From positions 1-64,000 of the forward strand of contig JAACTB010000012.1 in assembly GCA_009993605.1 (NCBI GenBank): a DNA stretch of 64,000 bases, written 5' to 3'. The translations under genes and the position numbers were made by a program. The stretch is from Erythrobacter sp. Its GTDB lineage: Bacteria > Pseudomonadota > Alphaproteobacteria > Sphingomonadales > Sphingomonadaceae. Position 1 is the first letter of the stretch. Each line of letters starts with the position of its first letter. Below are positions 16,403-23,214 of this stretch, one piece after another. A model generated the notes under the pieces. It was not told the DNA's origin and did not search any database. It saw only the letters and a list, made by a program, of their open reading frames with translations.

Positions 16403-17623
16403 TCAGCGCCCCGTACATTTCGCGCAGACGAGGCCGCGACCGAAGACATCGTCCGGTCCCTTGCGCCCTAAATCGATCGCCTCCCGGTCGAGCGCGCTCC
16501 GCCAATCGCGGCCCTGCCCGATCGCTTGCGCCACGCGCGCCGCGACGAGCGGCGTGGCGAAAGAGGTTCCGCGCAGCTTGATCCGATTGCCCTTCGCATT
16601 GCGGCCGTAAATATCGGCGCCCGGCGCCGCGTAGTCGAGATTGAGCGCGCGCCCCGCCTCGATGAGAGCGCGACGCTTGCCATCGACGGCAGTGACCGCG
16701 ACGACGCCAGGATAGGATGCGGGATAGGCCGGCGGCGCGGCGGGACCGTCATTGCCGACCGCCGCCACCACGACCACGCCCCGGTTCTGCGCCGCGCGCA
16801 CCGCTCTTTCGAGCAGGGCGTTGCGCGGCCCGACCAGGCTGATTGTAACCACCTTGCTGCCGCGTTGCACCAGCCAGCCGAGGCCCTTCGCCATGGCGAG
16901 CGCATTCCCGCCTGCCTCGTCGGTCCCATAGACATCGGCCACGCGGACCGTGCCCGCGCCAGCGTGCCGAAGCAACGAGGCGACCGAACTGCCGTGATGG
17001 CTGGGATAGGGCGCGCCTTCCGCGAAGCCGCGCGTCTCCGCGACCGCGGTCGAAGGTCCGGTCGCTCCGTCGATCATGCCGACCGGCGCGGACCGTCCCG
17101 TCGAGGCCGAAGAAGCGGCGGAGGCGAGCGCGCCGTCGGCGACACCGGCCTGAAAATGGAGATTGTCCGCCACGATCTCGGCATCGGGCAGGAGGAGCGC
17201 CAGCGCGCTCTGCGCTTCGGCGAGCGACAGCCCGGCAGGGACACTCACGCGCATCAGCGACAGGCCCAGCCCTTCGACCTCCTCACGCGACAAAACGGTG
17301 AAACCGGCCCGGAGCGCGGGAGCCAACGCAGCGGCGGGCACGTCCATGACGATCAGTTCGCCGCGCCGTGCGGGCGCGCCGAGGGCATCGAGTTCGATGA
17401 TATCGGGATTGGACCGCACCAATCGCTCGACCGTGCGGAGCCGGTCGCGGGCGAGCCTTTCGATCGTCCGCTGCAAATCCGCGCGCGTGTTTTCCAGCGC
17501 GCCGAGACTCTCGCCCACCACGCTGCCGACCGGCGGCAGGGGCAGGCGCGGCAGAGCGATCTGCGCGGCGAGAGGGGCCGCGATCAGAGCCAGAGCGGCG
17601 CACAGAAGAGGGAAAATTCGCAT
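16403..17623 (-). CDS. S8 family serine peptidase (subtilisin-like)
   Basis: Exported protease of 406 residues. A signal peptide (PLLCAALALIAAPLAAQ) is followed by about 160 residues of prodomain-like sequence and a compact subtilase domain. The triad is visible: Asp in VGMIDGATGP, His in YPSHHGSSVASLL, Ser in LRGTSFATPLVAARVA; AAVGNDGPAAPP supplies the oxyanion Asn region. Around His the usual HGTHVAG is changed to HGSSVAS. ATG 17623 is used (GAGG five to six bases upstream; signal peptide). The frame continues upstream to 18016 only antisense to the sigma gene. Divergent from the ECF sigma factor and behind a predicted ECF promoter, so it is probably a target of that sigma factor. Confidence 0.9.
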   Translation of the reverse strand: MRIFPLLCAALALIAAPLAAQIALPRLPLPPVGSVVGESLGALENTRADLQRTIERLARDRLRTVERLVRSNPDIIELDALGAPARRGELIVMDVPAAALAPALRAGFTVLSREEVEGLGLSLMRVSVPAGLSLAEAQSALALLLPDAEIVADNLHFQAGVADGALASAASSASTGRSAPVGMIDGATGPSTAVAETRGFAEGAPYPSHHGSSVASLLRHAGAGTVRVADVYGTDEAGGNALAMAKGLGWLVQRGSKVVTISLVGPRNALLERAVRAAQNRGVVVVAAVGNDGPAAPPAYPASYPGVVAVTAVDGKRRALIEAGRALNLDYAAPGADIYGRNAKGNRIKLRGTSFATPLVAARVAQAIGQGRDWRSALDREAIDLGRKGPDDVFGRGLVCAKCTGR

Positions 17624-17657
17624 CGAGGCCTCGGCAATCGGATAAAACGCATTAAGC

Positions 17658-18197
17658 ATGGATGAAACGAGCGCCCCCGTCCGTTTAATCCCATGGAAGG
17701 CAGAGACACTGAACACCGCTTTCGAGACAGACTTGCTGGCCCTGCTGCCCCGATTGCGTCGGTTCGCGATCGGGCTGTCCGGCAATCCGTCCGACGGTGA
17801 CGATCTGTGCCAGATGACGATCGAGCGCGCGCTGGCCAATCGCTCCCGCTGGGAGGAAGGCACGCGGCTCGACAGCTGGATGTATCGGATCATGCGCAAT
17901 ATCTGGATCGACGAGGGCCGCCGGACGACCCGCAGCCTGCAGACCTTCGTGGACGAGGAAGCGGGTGTCGCCATCGGCGGCGACGGGTCGCAGGAAGCCG
18001 TGGTCGAACTCGGCAATGTCGATCGCGCGATGCAGTCGCTTCCGACCGACCAGCGCGAGGCGGTACTGCTCGTGATGGTGGAAGGCTATGCCTATAAGGA
18101 AGCCGCCGAGATCGTGGGGTGTCCGGTCGGCACGCTCAATTCGCGGCTCGTCAGGGGCCGCGATGCCCTGATGCAGATGCTGGGAGACGAAGCATGA
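17658..18197 (+). CDS. ECF-family RNA polymerase sigma factor
   Basis: Group 4 sigma factor of up to 179 residues. Region 2 (about 25-90) has LLPRLRRFAIGLSGNPSDGDDLCQMTIERAL and SWMYRIMRNIWIDEGRR; region 4 (about 125-175) has LPTDQREAVLLVMVEGYAYKEAAEIVGCPVGTLNSRLVRGRDAL. The ATG at 17658 is the conventional start, but a predicted promoter for this gene lies at 17660-17688, downstream of that ATG. The real start may then be CTG 17709, which has GGAAGG eight bases upstream, giving 162 residues and an N-terminus nearer to homologues. The stop overlaps the anti-sigma gene (ATGA). It probably drives its own gene and the secreted proteins at 15473, 16403 and 19084. Confidence 0.9.
   Translation: MDETSAPVRLIPWKAETLNTAFETDLLALLPRLRRFAIGLSGNPSDGDDLCQMTIERALANRSRWEEGTRLDSWMYRIMRNIWIDEGRRTTRSLQTFVDEEAGVAIGGDGSQEAVVELGNVDRAMQSLPTDQREAVLLVMVEGYAYKEAAEIVGCPVGTLNSRLVRGRDALMQMLGDEA
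17660..17688 (+). promoter_or_regulatory. Predicted autoregulatory promoter of the ECF sigma gene
   Basis: GGATGAA (17660-17666), 15-bp spacer, CGTTTAA (17682-17688). It overlaps the leftward promoter of the protease almost completely, because the DNA here is a near-palindrome (GGATGAAACG ... CGTTTAATCC). A transcript starting about seven bases downstream would carry GGAAGG and then CTG 17709. Confidence 0.55.
17663..17691 (-). promoter_or_regulatory. Predicted ECF promoter of the S8 peptidase
   Basis: On the minus strand GGATTAA (17691-17685), 15-bp spacer, CGTTTCA (17669-17663). Transcription would start near 17656 and give a leader of about 30 bases with GAGG before ATG 17623. Same boxes and spacing as the elements at 16354 and 19493. 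Confidence 0.6.
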
Positions 18198-18916
18198 GCA
18201 CCCGCGCGACGCCTGAAGAGATCGCCGCCTTCGCGGACGGTGAATTGCCGGCCGAGCGGGAGGCCGCGATGCGTGATGCGATGGCCGCCGATCCCGAACT
18301 GGCGAAACAGGTGGAGCGGCACCGCGCCCTCGCAGCGCGGTTGTCGCAACATTATGCGCCTGTGCTGGACGAAAGGGTGCCGGACCGCCTGACGGATCTG
18401 CTGACAGCGCGAAGCGACGAGACGGTGGTCGATTTCGCCGCCGCCCGCCAGAAGCAGGAGGCACAAAAACGAGAAGCTTCGTCCAGGCGCCCTCATTGGG
18501 GGTGGATCGCGGGGCCCGCGCTGGCCGCCTCGCTCGCGATCGCCGTCATTCTGGGCGATAGCGATACCGGGCCGGGAGCCGGGTATGCCGGTCCTCAGCT
18601 TGCCGCAGTGCTCGATGACCAACTCGTTGCCGAACAGTCTCCTGCTGCTGAAACCCGCGTGCTGTTGTCGTTCGAGGATCAAGGCGGCCAGTTCTGCCGC
18701 GCCTACAGCGGCGTCTCGGGGGGCGGCATCGCCTGCCGCGACGAAGAGGGCTGGAGAATCGAACGCCGATCCGAAGGCAGCGAAGCCGCCTCGACAGATT
18801 TTCGCATGGCGGGCGCCGATGACGGCGCGATCCTGGCGCAGGCGCAGGAGATGGCGGCGGGCCCCGCGCTCGACGCGGCGGGCGAGCAGGCCGCACGCGA
18901 GCGCGGGTGGCGCTGA
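18194..18916 (+). CDS. Membrane-anchored anti-sigma factor
   Basis: Protein of 240 residues. The cytoplasmic N-terminus (EEIAAFADGELPAEREAAM) matches the anti-sigma domain start, although it lacks the HxxxCxxC zinc motif of ZAS proteins. One transmembrane segment lies near residues 100-120 (WGWIAGPALAASLAIAVIL), followed by a periplasmic domain of about 120 residues with two cysteines in QFCRAYSG and GIACRDEE that may form a disulfide. The start ATG at 18194 overlaps the sigma factor stop, so the pair is made in step. It should hold the sigma factor at the membrane until a periplasmic signal releases it. Confidence 0.87.
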   Translation: MSTRATPEEIAAFADGELPAEREAAMRDAMAADPELAKQVERHRALAARLSQHYAPVLDERVPDRLTDLLTARSDETVVDFAAARQKQEAQKREASSRRPHWGWIAGPALAASLAIAVILGDSDTGPGAGYAGPQLAAVLDDQLVAEQSPAAETRVLLSFEDQGGQFCRAYSGVSGGGIACRDEEGWRIERRSEGSEAASTDFRMAGADDGAILAQAQEMAAGPALDAAGEQAARERGWR

Positions 18917-18980
18917 GCCGCCCGCGATACCTTTGCCGGCTTCCGCTTTCCGCAGGCCACTGCCCTGATCTGAACGCGAA

Positions 18981-19016
18981 GAAGGAAGGATCGAGGGCTG
19001 GTCCGATCCTTCCTTC
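18981..19016. terminator. Strong hairpin after the anti-sigma gene
   Basis: A perfect 13-bp inverted repeat (GAAGGAAGGATCG / CGATCCTTCCTTC) with a 10-base loop, 65 bp after the anti-sigma stop. No T-run follows, so it may be a termination or message-stabilising hairpin. Confidence 0.5.
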
Positions 19017-19022
19017 AGGGGT

Positions 19023-19048
19023 GGCCGCATCCGATCAGGGATGCGGCC
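19023..19048. terminator. Second hairpin between convergent genes
   Basis: Perfect 10-bp inverted repeat GGCCGCATCC / GGATGCGGCC with a six-base loop, seven bases after the previous hairpin and 36 bp before the stop of the leftward gene at 19084. The two tandem hairpins separate convergent genes and may stop transcription from both sides. Confidence 0.45.
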
Positions 19049-19083
19049 CGGGGGGCTGGTATTTCCGGTTCGCTAATCTAGGC

Positions 19084-19443
19084 TCAGTCGACGATGATGA
19101 CCCGGCCCATGCGATAGCCGCGCTCGGCCATTTCCTCGACATAATGGACACGCTCGTGCTTCAGTTCGCGGGCATATTCTTCCCAGGCATCGCGATGGTC
19201 TTCCAGATCGCTCGCGCGGCGCAGATCGCTCGACAGCTCCTTCTGCGCTTCGGTCACGTCGATGCGGTAATCGAACCAGAACCTGTTCTCGATGCCGGCA
19301 ATCGGCGCAGTGATGATCAGGGCCTCCTCCGCACGCGCCATCTGCTCTTCGTAAAGCATCGGGATGGCAGCGCTCACGGCGGTCGCTTCGATCGCTCCGG
19401 TTAGGGCAAGGGCGAGGAACGGGATGGCGGCAGGTTTGGTCAT
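19084..19443 (-). CDS. Small secreted protein of unknown function
   Basis: Protein of 119 residues. An N-terminal hydrophobic segment (IPFLALALTGAIEATAVSA) is a likely signal peptide. The mature part is charged and helical (RRASDLEDHRDAWEEYARELKHERVHYVEEMAERGY) and may form a short coiled coil; no family recognised. ATG 19443 is preferred over ATG 19461 because AGGA lies a suitable distance upstream. A GGATTAA-15 bp-CGTTT element (19493-19521) lies 50-78 bp upstream, so this gene probably belongs to the ECF regulon of the neighbouring sigma factor. Confidence 0.72.
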   Translation of the reverse strand: MTKPAAIPFLALALTGAIEATAVSAAIPMLYEEQMARAEEALIITAPIAGIENRFWFDYRIDVTEAQKELSSDLRRASDLEDHRDAWEEYARELKHERVHYVEEMAERGYRMGRVIIVD

Positions 19444-19492
19444 CGATCGTCTTCCTTTCATGCGCGTCCGGGTCGACCCGGCCGTCTGAGAA

Positions 19493-19521
19493 GGAAACGA
19501 AACGCCCCATGGTTTTAATCC
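19493..19521 (-). promoter_or_regulatory. Predicted ECF promoter of the small secreted protein
   Basis: On the minus strand GGATTAA (19521-19515), 15-bp spacer, CGTTTCC (19499-19493), matching the elements before the protease and the Ser/Gly/Ala-rich protein in both boxes and spacing. Confidence 0.6.
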
Positions 19522-19706
19522 ACGCGGCGGCCGATTCAGCGCAGCGAGATGACGAATTTTTCAACGGGGCTTGGAAAAGCGCGAACCTGACCTTCCGATT
19601 GGATCGATCGACGCGCATCGGAGACAGATGCCGGCATCGGGGATGGCGCTCGGTTCGGCGGGCGAAGAGCTTGCGCCCATCGCGGGCTCTCGCCTAAGCC
19701 GAAGCT

Positions 19707-20186
19707 ATGGATCAACGCGCCCGATTGCACATGGACGAAGAGCACCTCCAGGTGGCCCGCCTCACCCGCGGGCTTGCCTCGCACCTTTTGGAACGGTCGA
19801 CGATAACGGCGCGCCATCACGGCCTCGGCGTCACCGAGGTGCGGGCGATGGAACAGCTCTATTTGACCGGCCCAATGACCGCCGGCGAGCTGGGCACGAG
19901 CCTCGCGCTGACGAGCGGATCGGTGACGGCGCTGGTCGGGCGGTTGCTGAAGAACAAGCTCGTGGTGCGCACGCGCGACGAAGACGATCGCCGCAAGGTG
20001 TGGATCACCATCGCGCCCGACAGGGCCGAGGAATTCATCGCGCCCTATCTCAACACGATCAAAGGCGGGAGCAGAGTCGTGAAGGGATTTTCGAAGGAAG
20101 ACCGCCAGATCGCGGTTCGCTTCCTCGAAGCCTATTACCAGGCCTCCGCCATCGGGACCGAGGAGCTGCGCAAAAGCATGCGCTGA
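19707..20186 (+). CDS. MarR/winged-helix transcriptional regulator (first paralogue)
   Basis: Regulator of 159 residues. The core (about 40-100) carries VTEVRAMEQLYLTGPMTAGELGTSLALTSGSVTALVGRLL in pieces, then the wing RTRDEDDRRKVWITI, typical of MarR proteins. It is clearly paralogous to the regulator at 25632 (both have LTSGSVTALV, a shared RxASHLLERxxxTARHxxLGVTE block and similar C-termini). It precedes the carboxymuconolactone-decarboxylase/SDR operon and probably regulates it through the inverted repeat at 20320-20336. The ATG at 19707 has a weak ribosome binding site; an ATG eight codons later would also work. Confidence 0.86.
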   Translation: MDQRARLHMDEEHLQVARLTRGLASHLLERSTITARHHGLGVTEVRAMEQLYLTGPMTAGELGTSLALTSGSVTALVGRLLKNKLVVRTRDEDDRRKVWITIAPDRAEEFIAPYLNTIKGGSRVVKGFSKEDRQIAVRFLEAYYQASAIGTEELRKSMR

Positions 20187-20492
20187 TGGAGCGGTTCTAA
20201 GGGCCTGTCCTCCCCGCTGGCAGCGAAAGTTCGTCACTCCCATTGCGTCGGTGCCCGGCTTCCAAGCGTATCTCTGCGATTGCGGTCCCCGCATCAGTCG
20301 GACGCGATCCTACCTCTACGATCAAGCTTCTTGATCATTAAGATATATTGGCTATCACCTTGTCGTGACTGCAGCCGATGGGTTGGAAAATCGGCGCAGG
20401 GTCGATGACCGGATCGGAGGGTCCGCATCCGGCTTTCCAGCCCGGACGTAGATGCCGCGTTCTCGATGTGAGATGAGAAGGAACCTTGATTG
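20187..20492. other. Regulatory gap before the CMD/SDR operon
   Basis: No gene is visible in these 306 bases. They hold a perfect 7-bp inverted repeat at 20320-20336, an adjacent AT-rich patch (TTAAGATATATTGG, 20338-20351) that may contain the -10 region, and the GAAGGA ribosome binding site of the next gene. Confidence 0.55.
20320..20336. promoter_or_regulatory. Inverted repeat, candidate MarR operator
   Basis: GATCAAG-CTT-CTTGATC is a perfect 7-bp inverted repeat around three bases, immediately before an AT-rich patch and 157 bp upstream of the next start codon. MarR-type dimers bind such repeats, and a MarR gene ends 134 bp upstream. Confidence 0.5.
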
Positions 20493-21050
20493 ATGGCCGT
20501 GCTGAAACCGCTGGACGATGCAGAGATGGACGAGCGGCAGCGTCGCATGATGGACGCGATGCTGGCGCGCGGACGCGACTACAACGTGTTCCGCACCATG
20601 CTGCGCCACCCCGCCGCCATGGAGGCGTTTCTGGGTTGGGGGTCCTATATCCTGTCGGACCAGAACACGCTCAGCGTCGCGCTTCGCGAGCTTGTGATCC
20701 TGCGCACGGGCGCGCTGCGCCGCTGCGAATACGAGTTTCTGCGTCACGCGGTGATCGCTCGCAAGCATGGTTTCACGGACGAGGTGCTGCGCGCCATCGC
20801 CGTCGGCGATCGCACGCCGCTCGACGACGAAATGGCGCTGGTCATGCAGGCGGTCGACGAACTGGTCGTCGAGGGCCGCATCGCACCCGACACGTTCGCG
20901 CGCATCCGCTCCGCCTTCGGGGATCATACCGCGATCGACCTCGTCTGGACGGTTGGCCAGTATTCGCAGGTCTGCATGTTCCTGCAGACCGCAGGGGTCG
21001 AGCCCGATCCCGACATCGCCGACGATCCCTTGCGCGAGCTGTTCGCGTGA
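20493..21050 (+). CDS. Carboxymuconolactone decarboxylase family protein
   Basis: Alpha-helical protein of 185 residues of the CMD/AhpD-like superfamily. The central block LRELVILRTGALRRCEYEFLRHAVIARKHGF in pieces matches the family, but the AhpD CxxC pair is absent (only RRCEYE), so peroxidase activity through a dithiol is unlikely. ATG 20493 is chosen with GAAGGA upstream; the preceding codon TTG 20490 is a possible start. The stop overlaps the SDR start (GTGA), so the pair is coupled. With the SDR, the esterase and the TonB receptor it suggests uptake and breakdown of an ester or aromatic compound; this is inference. Confidence 0.85.
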   Translation: MAVLKPLDDAEMDERQRRMMDAMLARGRDYNVFRTMLRHPAAMEAFLGWGSYILSDQNTLSVALRELVILRTGALRRCEYEFLRHAVIARKHGFTDEVLRAIAVGDRTPLDDEMALVMQAVDELVVEGRIAPDTFARIRSAFGDHTAIDLVWTVGQYSQVCMFLQTAGVEPDPDIADDPLRELFA

Positions 21051-21841
21051 GCGGGCGTCTGGCGGGCAAGCGGATCGCGATCCTCGGCGCGGGCCAGACC
21101 CGCGGCGATACGGAGGGGAACGGCCGCGCGATGGCCCGCATATTCTCTCTTGAAGGTGCCGACCTGCTTCTCGTCGACCGCGACGAAGCGGCGGCCCGCG
21201 CGACGGCGGACATCTGCAGCGGCCCCAATGAGATCCTGGTCACTGATGTCGCCGAGGAAGAGGCCGCAGATCGCATCGCCGAAGCGGCAAAGGCGCGCTG
21301 GGGCGGTCTCGACGGCCTCGTCTACAATATCGGCATCGGAGGCGGCGGCGACGGCCCGGCGGGCAAGGTCAGCGACGACGCCTGGGACAGGATCATGCTG
21401 ATCAACCTCACCGCAGCGCGGCGCACGATGGGAGCATTGATTCCCCTGTTGCGCGACAGCGGACACGGCGCGATCGTCGCCATATCCTCGCTCGCCTCGA
21501 TCGCGCCCAGTCCGATGATATCCTACTCGGTCTCCAAGGCGGGGATGAACCGGCTGGTGCAAAGTGTCGCCTTCCACGAGGCCGCCCATCAGGTGCGCTG
21601 CAACGCGATCACGCCAGGACTGATCGACACGCCGATGGCGATCGAAGGCCACAGCAAGGCCAGCGGCATCGACAAGGACGCATTGAGAAAGGGCCGCGAC
21701 CGCGCCGTTCCGATGGGCCATATGGGCCAAGCCGAGGATGTCGCCTTCGCTGCGCTCTATCTGGTGAGCGACGAAGCGAAGTTCGTGACCGGCGTGATCC
21801 TGCCCGTCGATGGAGGCTCTTCGGTCAAGGTCGCCATCTAA
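21047..21841 (+). CDS. SDR family oxidoreductase
   Basis: NAD(P)-dependent dehydrogenase of 264 residues. The cofactor loop near the start (ILGAGQTRGDTEG, residues 11-23) departs from the usual TGxxxGIG but keeps the glycine spacing. YNIGIGGG replaces NNAG, the catalytic set is S (ISSLAS), Y and K (YSVSKAG), and the C-terminal PGLIDTPM and ILPVDGGSS are normal. An acidic LLLVDRDE after strand 2 favours NAD. The GTG start at 21047 overlaps the preceding stop, so translation is coupled. The frame stays open for 58 codons past the TAA, which I take as chance in GC-rich DNA. Confidence 0.9.
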   Translation: MSGRLAGKRIAILGAGQTRGDTEGNGRAMARIFSLEGADLLLVDRDEAAARATADICSGPNEILVTDVAEEEAADRIAEAAKARWGGLDGLVYNIGIGGGGDGPAGKVSDDAWDRIMLINLTAARRTMGALIPLLRDSGHGAIVAISSLASIAPSPMISYSVSKAGMNRLVQSVAFHEAAHQVRCNAITPGLIDTPMAIEGHSKASGIDKDALRKGRDRAVPMGHMGQAEDVAFAALYLVSDEAKFVTGVILPVDGGSSVKVAI

Positions 21842-22128
21842 TGGCGGGAGGCGCGGGCCAGACGCAGATTGCCGTGCGAGCCGAAGCACCTGCCCCGCCC
21901 CACCGAGAGCACGCTCACGACCGACATTGGCGGTGATGGCGAGTCGCTGAAGATGTCGAAGGATTTCTGCGGTCTAGCGCGCGCGCTCGCCGCAGTCGGC
22001 GTCACCCCGCACGCAAATTAATCAACGTTTCAATCGGTTAAGCGAAAACCCAATTATTCCTTCACAGCGAAGGTAATTCGCTTGACCATCAAGGTTGATC
22101 GTGAGATTTTCTGCGGAGGGAGGCGCTG

Positions 22129-23214
22129 ATGAGGAAATCTGGTTTCGGCCTGGTCGCGATCGTCGGATTGCTGGCGGGCCCGGCATTCTCGCAGGACGCG
22201 ACGCCATCTTCCGCCGCGGTTGAGGTGTCTGCGTTCGAGCTTCCGTGGAGCGACTTCGCCTCGCCGGAAGCGGGGCAATGGTTCGCCGACCATGTGCTCG
22301 CACCCGGCCCGACCTTCGGACCAGACATCGCCAAGGTGCGGGAAGATTACGCGGTCGTCGATCGCTCGCGGATCGCTCGCCTCCGCGCCCTTTACACCGT
22401 GTCGATCGAGCGGACGCAGATCGGAGGCGTACCGGTCCAGATCGTCACACCGGCGGACCGCGCGCCCGATCCGGGACGGATCCTCATCAATTTGCATGGC
22501 GGCGGCTTCTTCTGGGGCAGCGACACAGGCGCCCTGGTCGAGGCGATACCAATCGCCGCCAGTTCCGGGATGCAGGTGGTGACGGTCGATTACCGCCTCG
22601 CACCCGAAGCGCGCTTCCCCGCGGCGAGTGAGGATGTCGCGAGCGTCTACGCTTCCCTGCTCGAACGCTACGATGCGAAGTCGATCGGGATCTACGGGTG
22701 TTCGGCGGGATCGATGCTCACTGCCCAGTCCGTCGTCTGGTTCCAGCAGCACGACCTCCCCACACCCGGCGCGATCGGTCTGTTCTGCATGGGCGCCTCT
22801 ATGCCCGGTGGCGATTCCGTCTATCTCTCCCAGGTCGCGAGCGGCGGCGAGCCTGGCAACAGCATCGACTGGACGGCCCATCCCTATTTCGCGGGGTCCG
22901 ATTTCTCCGATCCGAAAGTCGTACCGCTTGCTTCGCCCGAAGCGATCGCTGCCTTTCCGCCCACCCTGCTCATCAGCGGGACGCGCGACGGCGGCCTCAG
23001 CTCGGTGCTCGCGACTCACGCAGCCCTGAACCGTGCGGGCGTTTCGGCGAACCTGCATGTCTGGGACGGGATGTGGCATTCCTTCATGTCCGACCCCGAG
23101 CCAGAGGAAAGCCGCGAGGCGTATCGGACAGTCGGCGCCTTTTTCAGGAAAGAATTGGAATCAGATGACGCTCGGACGGGATCCGGCGCGCTTGAAACGG
23201 GAGGGAAACGATGA
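22129..23214 (+). CDS. Exported alpha/beta-hydrolase (HSL-type esterase)
   Basis: Esterase of 361 residues with a signal peptide (GLVAIVGLLAGPAFSQ), so probably periplasmic. HSL-family motifs: oxyanion HGGGF, nucleophile elbow GCSAGS, then TRDGG with the acid and WHSF with the histidine. It is paralogous to the lipoprotein esterase at 27857 (shared GALVE.IPIAA, VTVDYRLAPE, SIGIYGCSAG). Its stop overlaps the TonB receptor start (ATGA), so the esterase and the receptor form a pair: import across the outer membrane and cleavage of an ester. GGAGGGAGG lies just before ATG 22129. The upstream region contains ATCAA-GG-TTGAT, a shorter relative of the repeat at 20320. Confidence 0.9.
   Translation: MRKSGFGLVAIVGLLAGPAFSQDATPSSAAVEVSAFELPWSDFASPEAGQWFADHVLAPGPTFGPDIAKVREDYAVVDRSRIARLRALYTVSIERTQIGGVPVQIVTPADRAPDPGRILINLHGGGFFWGSDTGALVEAIPIAASSGMQVVTVDYRLAPEARFPAASEDVASVYASLLERYDAKSIGIYGCSAGSMLTAQSVVWFQQHDLPTPGAIGLFCMGASMPGGDSVYLSQVASGGEPGNSIDWTAHPYFAGSDFSDPKVVPLASPEAIAAFPPTLLISGTRDGGLSSVLATHAALNRAGVSANLHVWDGMWHSFMSDPEPEESREAYRTVGAFFRKELESDDARTGSGALETGGKR

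Noticed and set aside
16403-18016. 537-codon version of the S8 peptidase
   Set aside because: The extra N-terminal part is antisense to the sigma factor; the signal peptide and ribosome site place the start at 17623.
21842-22018. 58 codons in frame after the SDR stop (possible read-through or a lost C-terminal gene piece)
   Set aside because: No start with a ribosome site and no recognisable domain; open frames of this length are common here by chance.
22054-23079. 341-codon leftward open frame
   Set aside because: Antisense to the exported esterase, whose catalytic motifs are complete.
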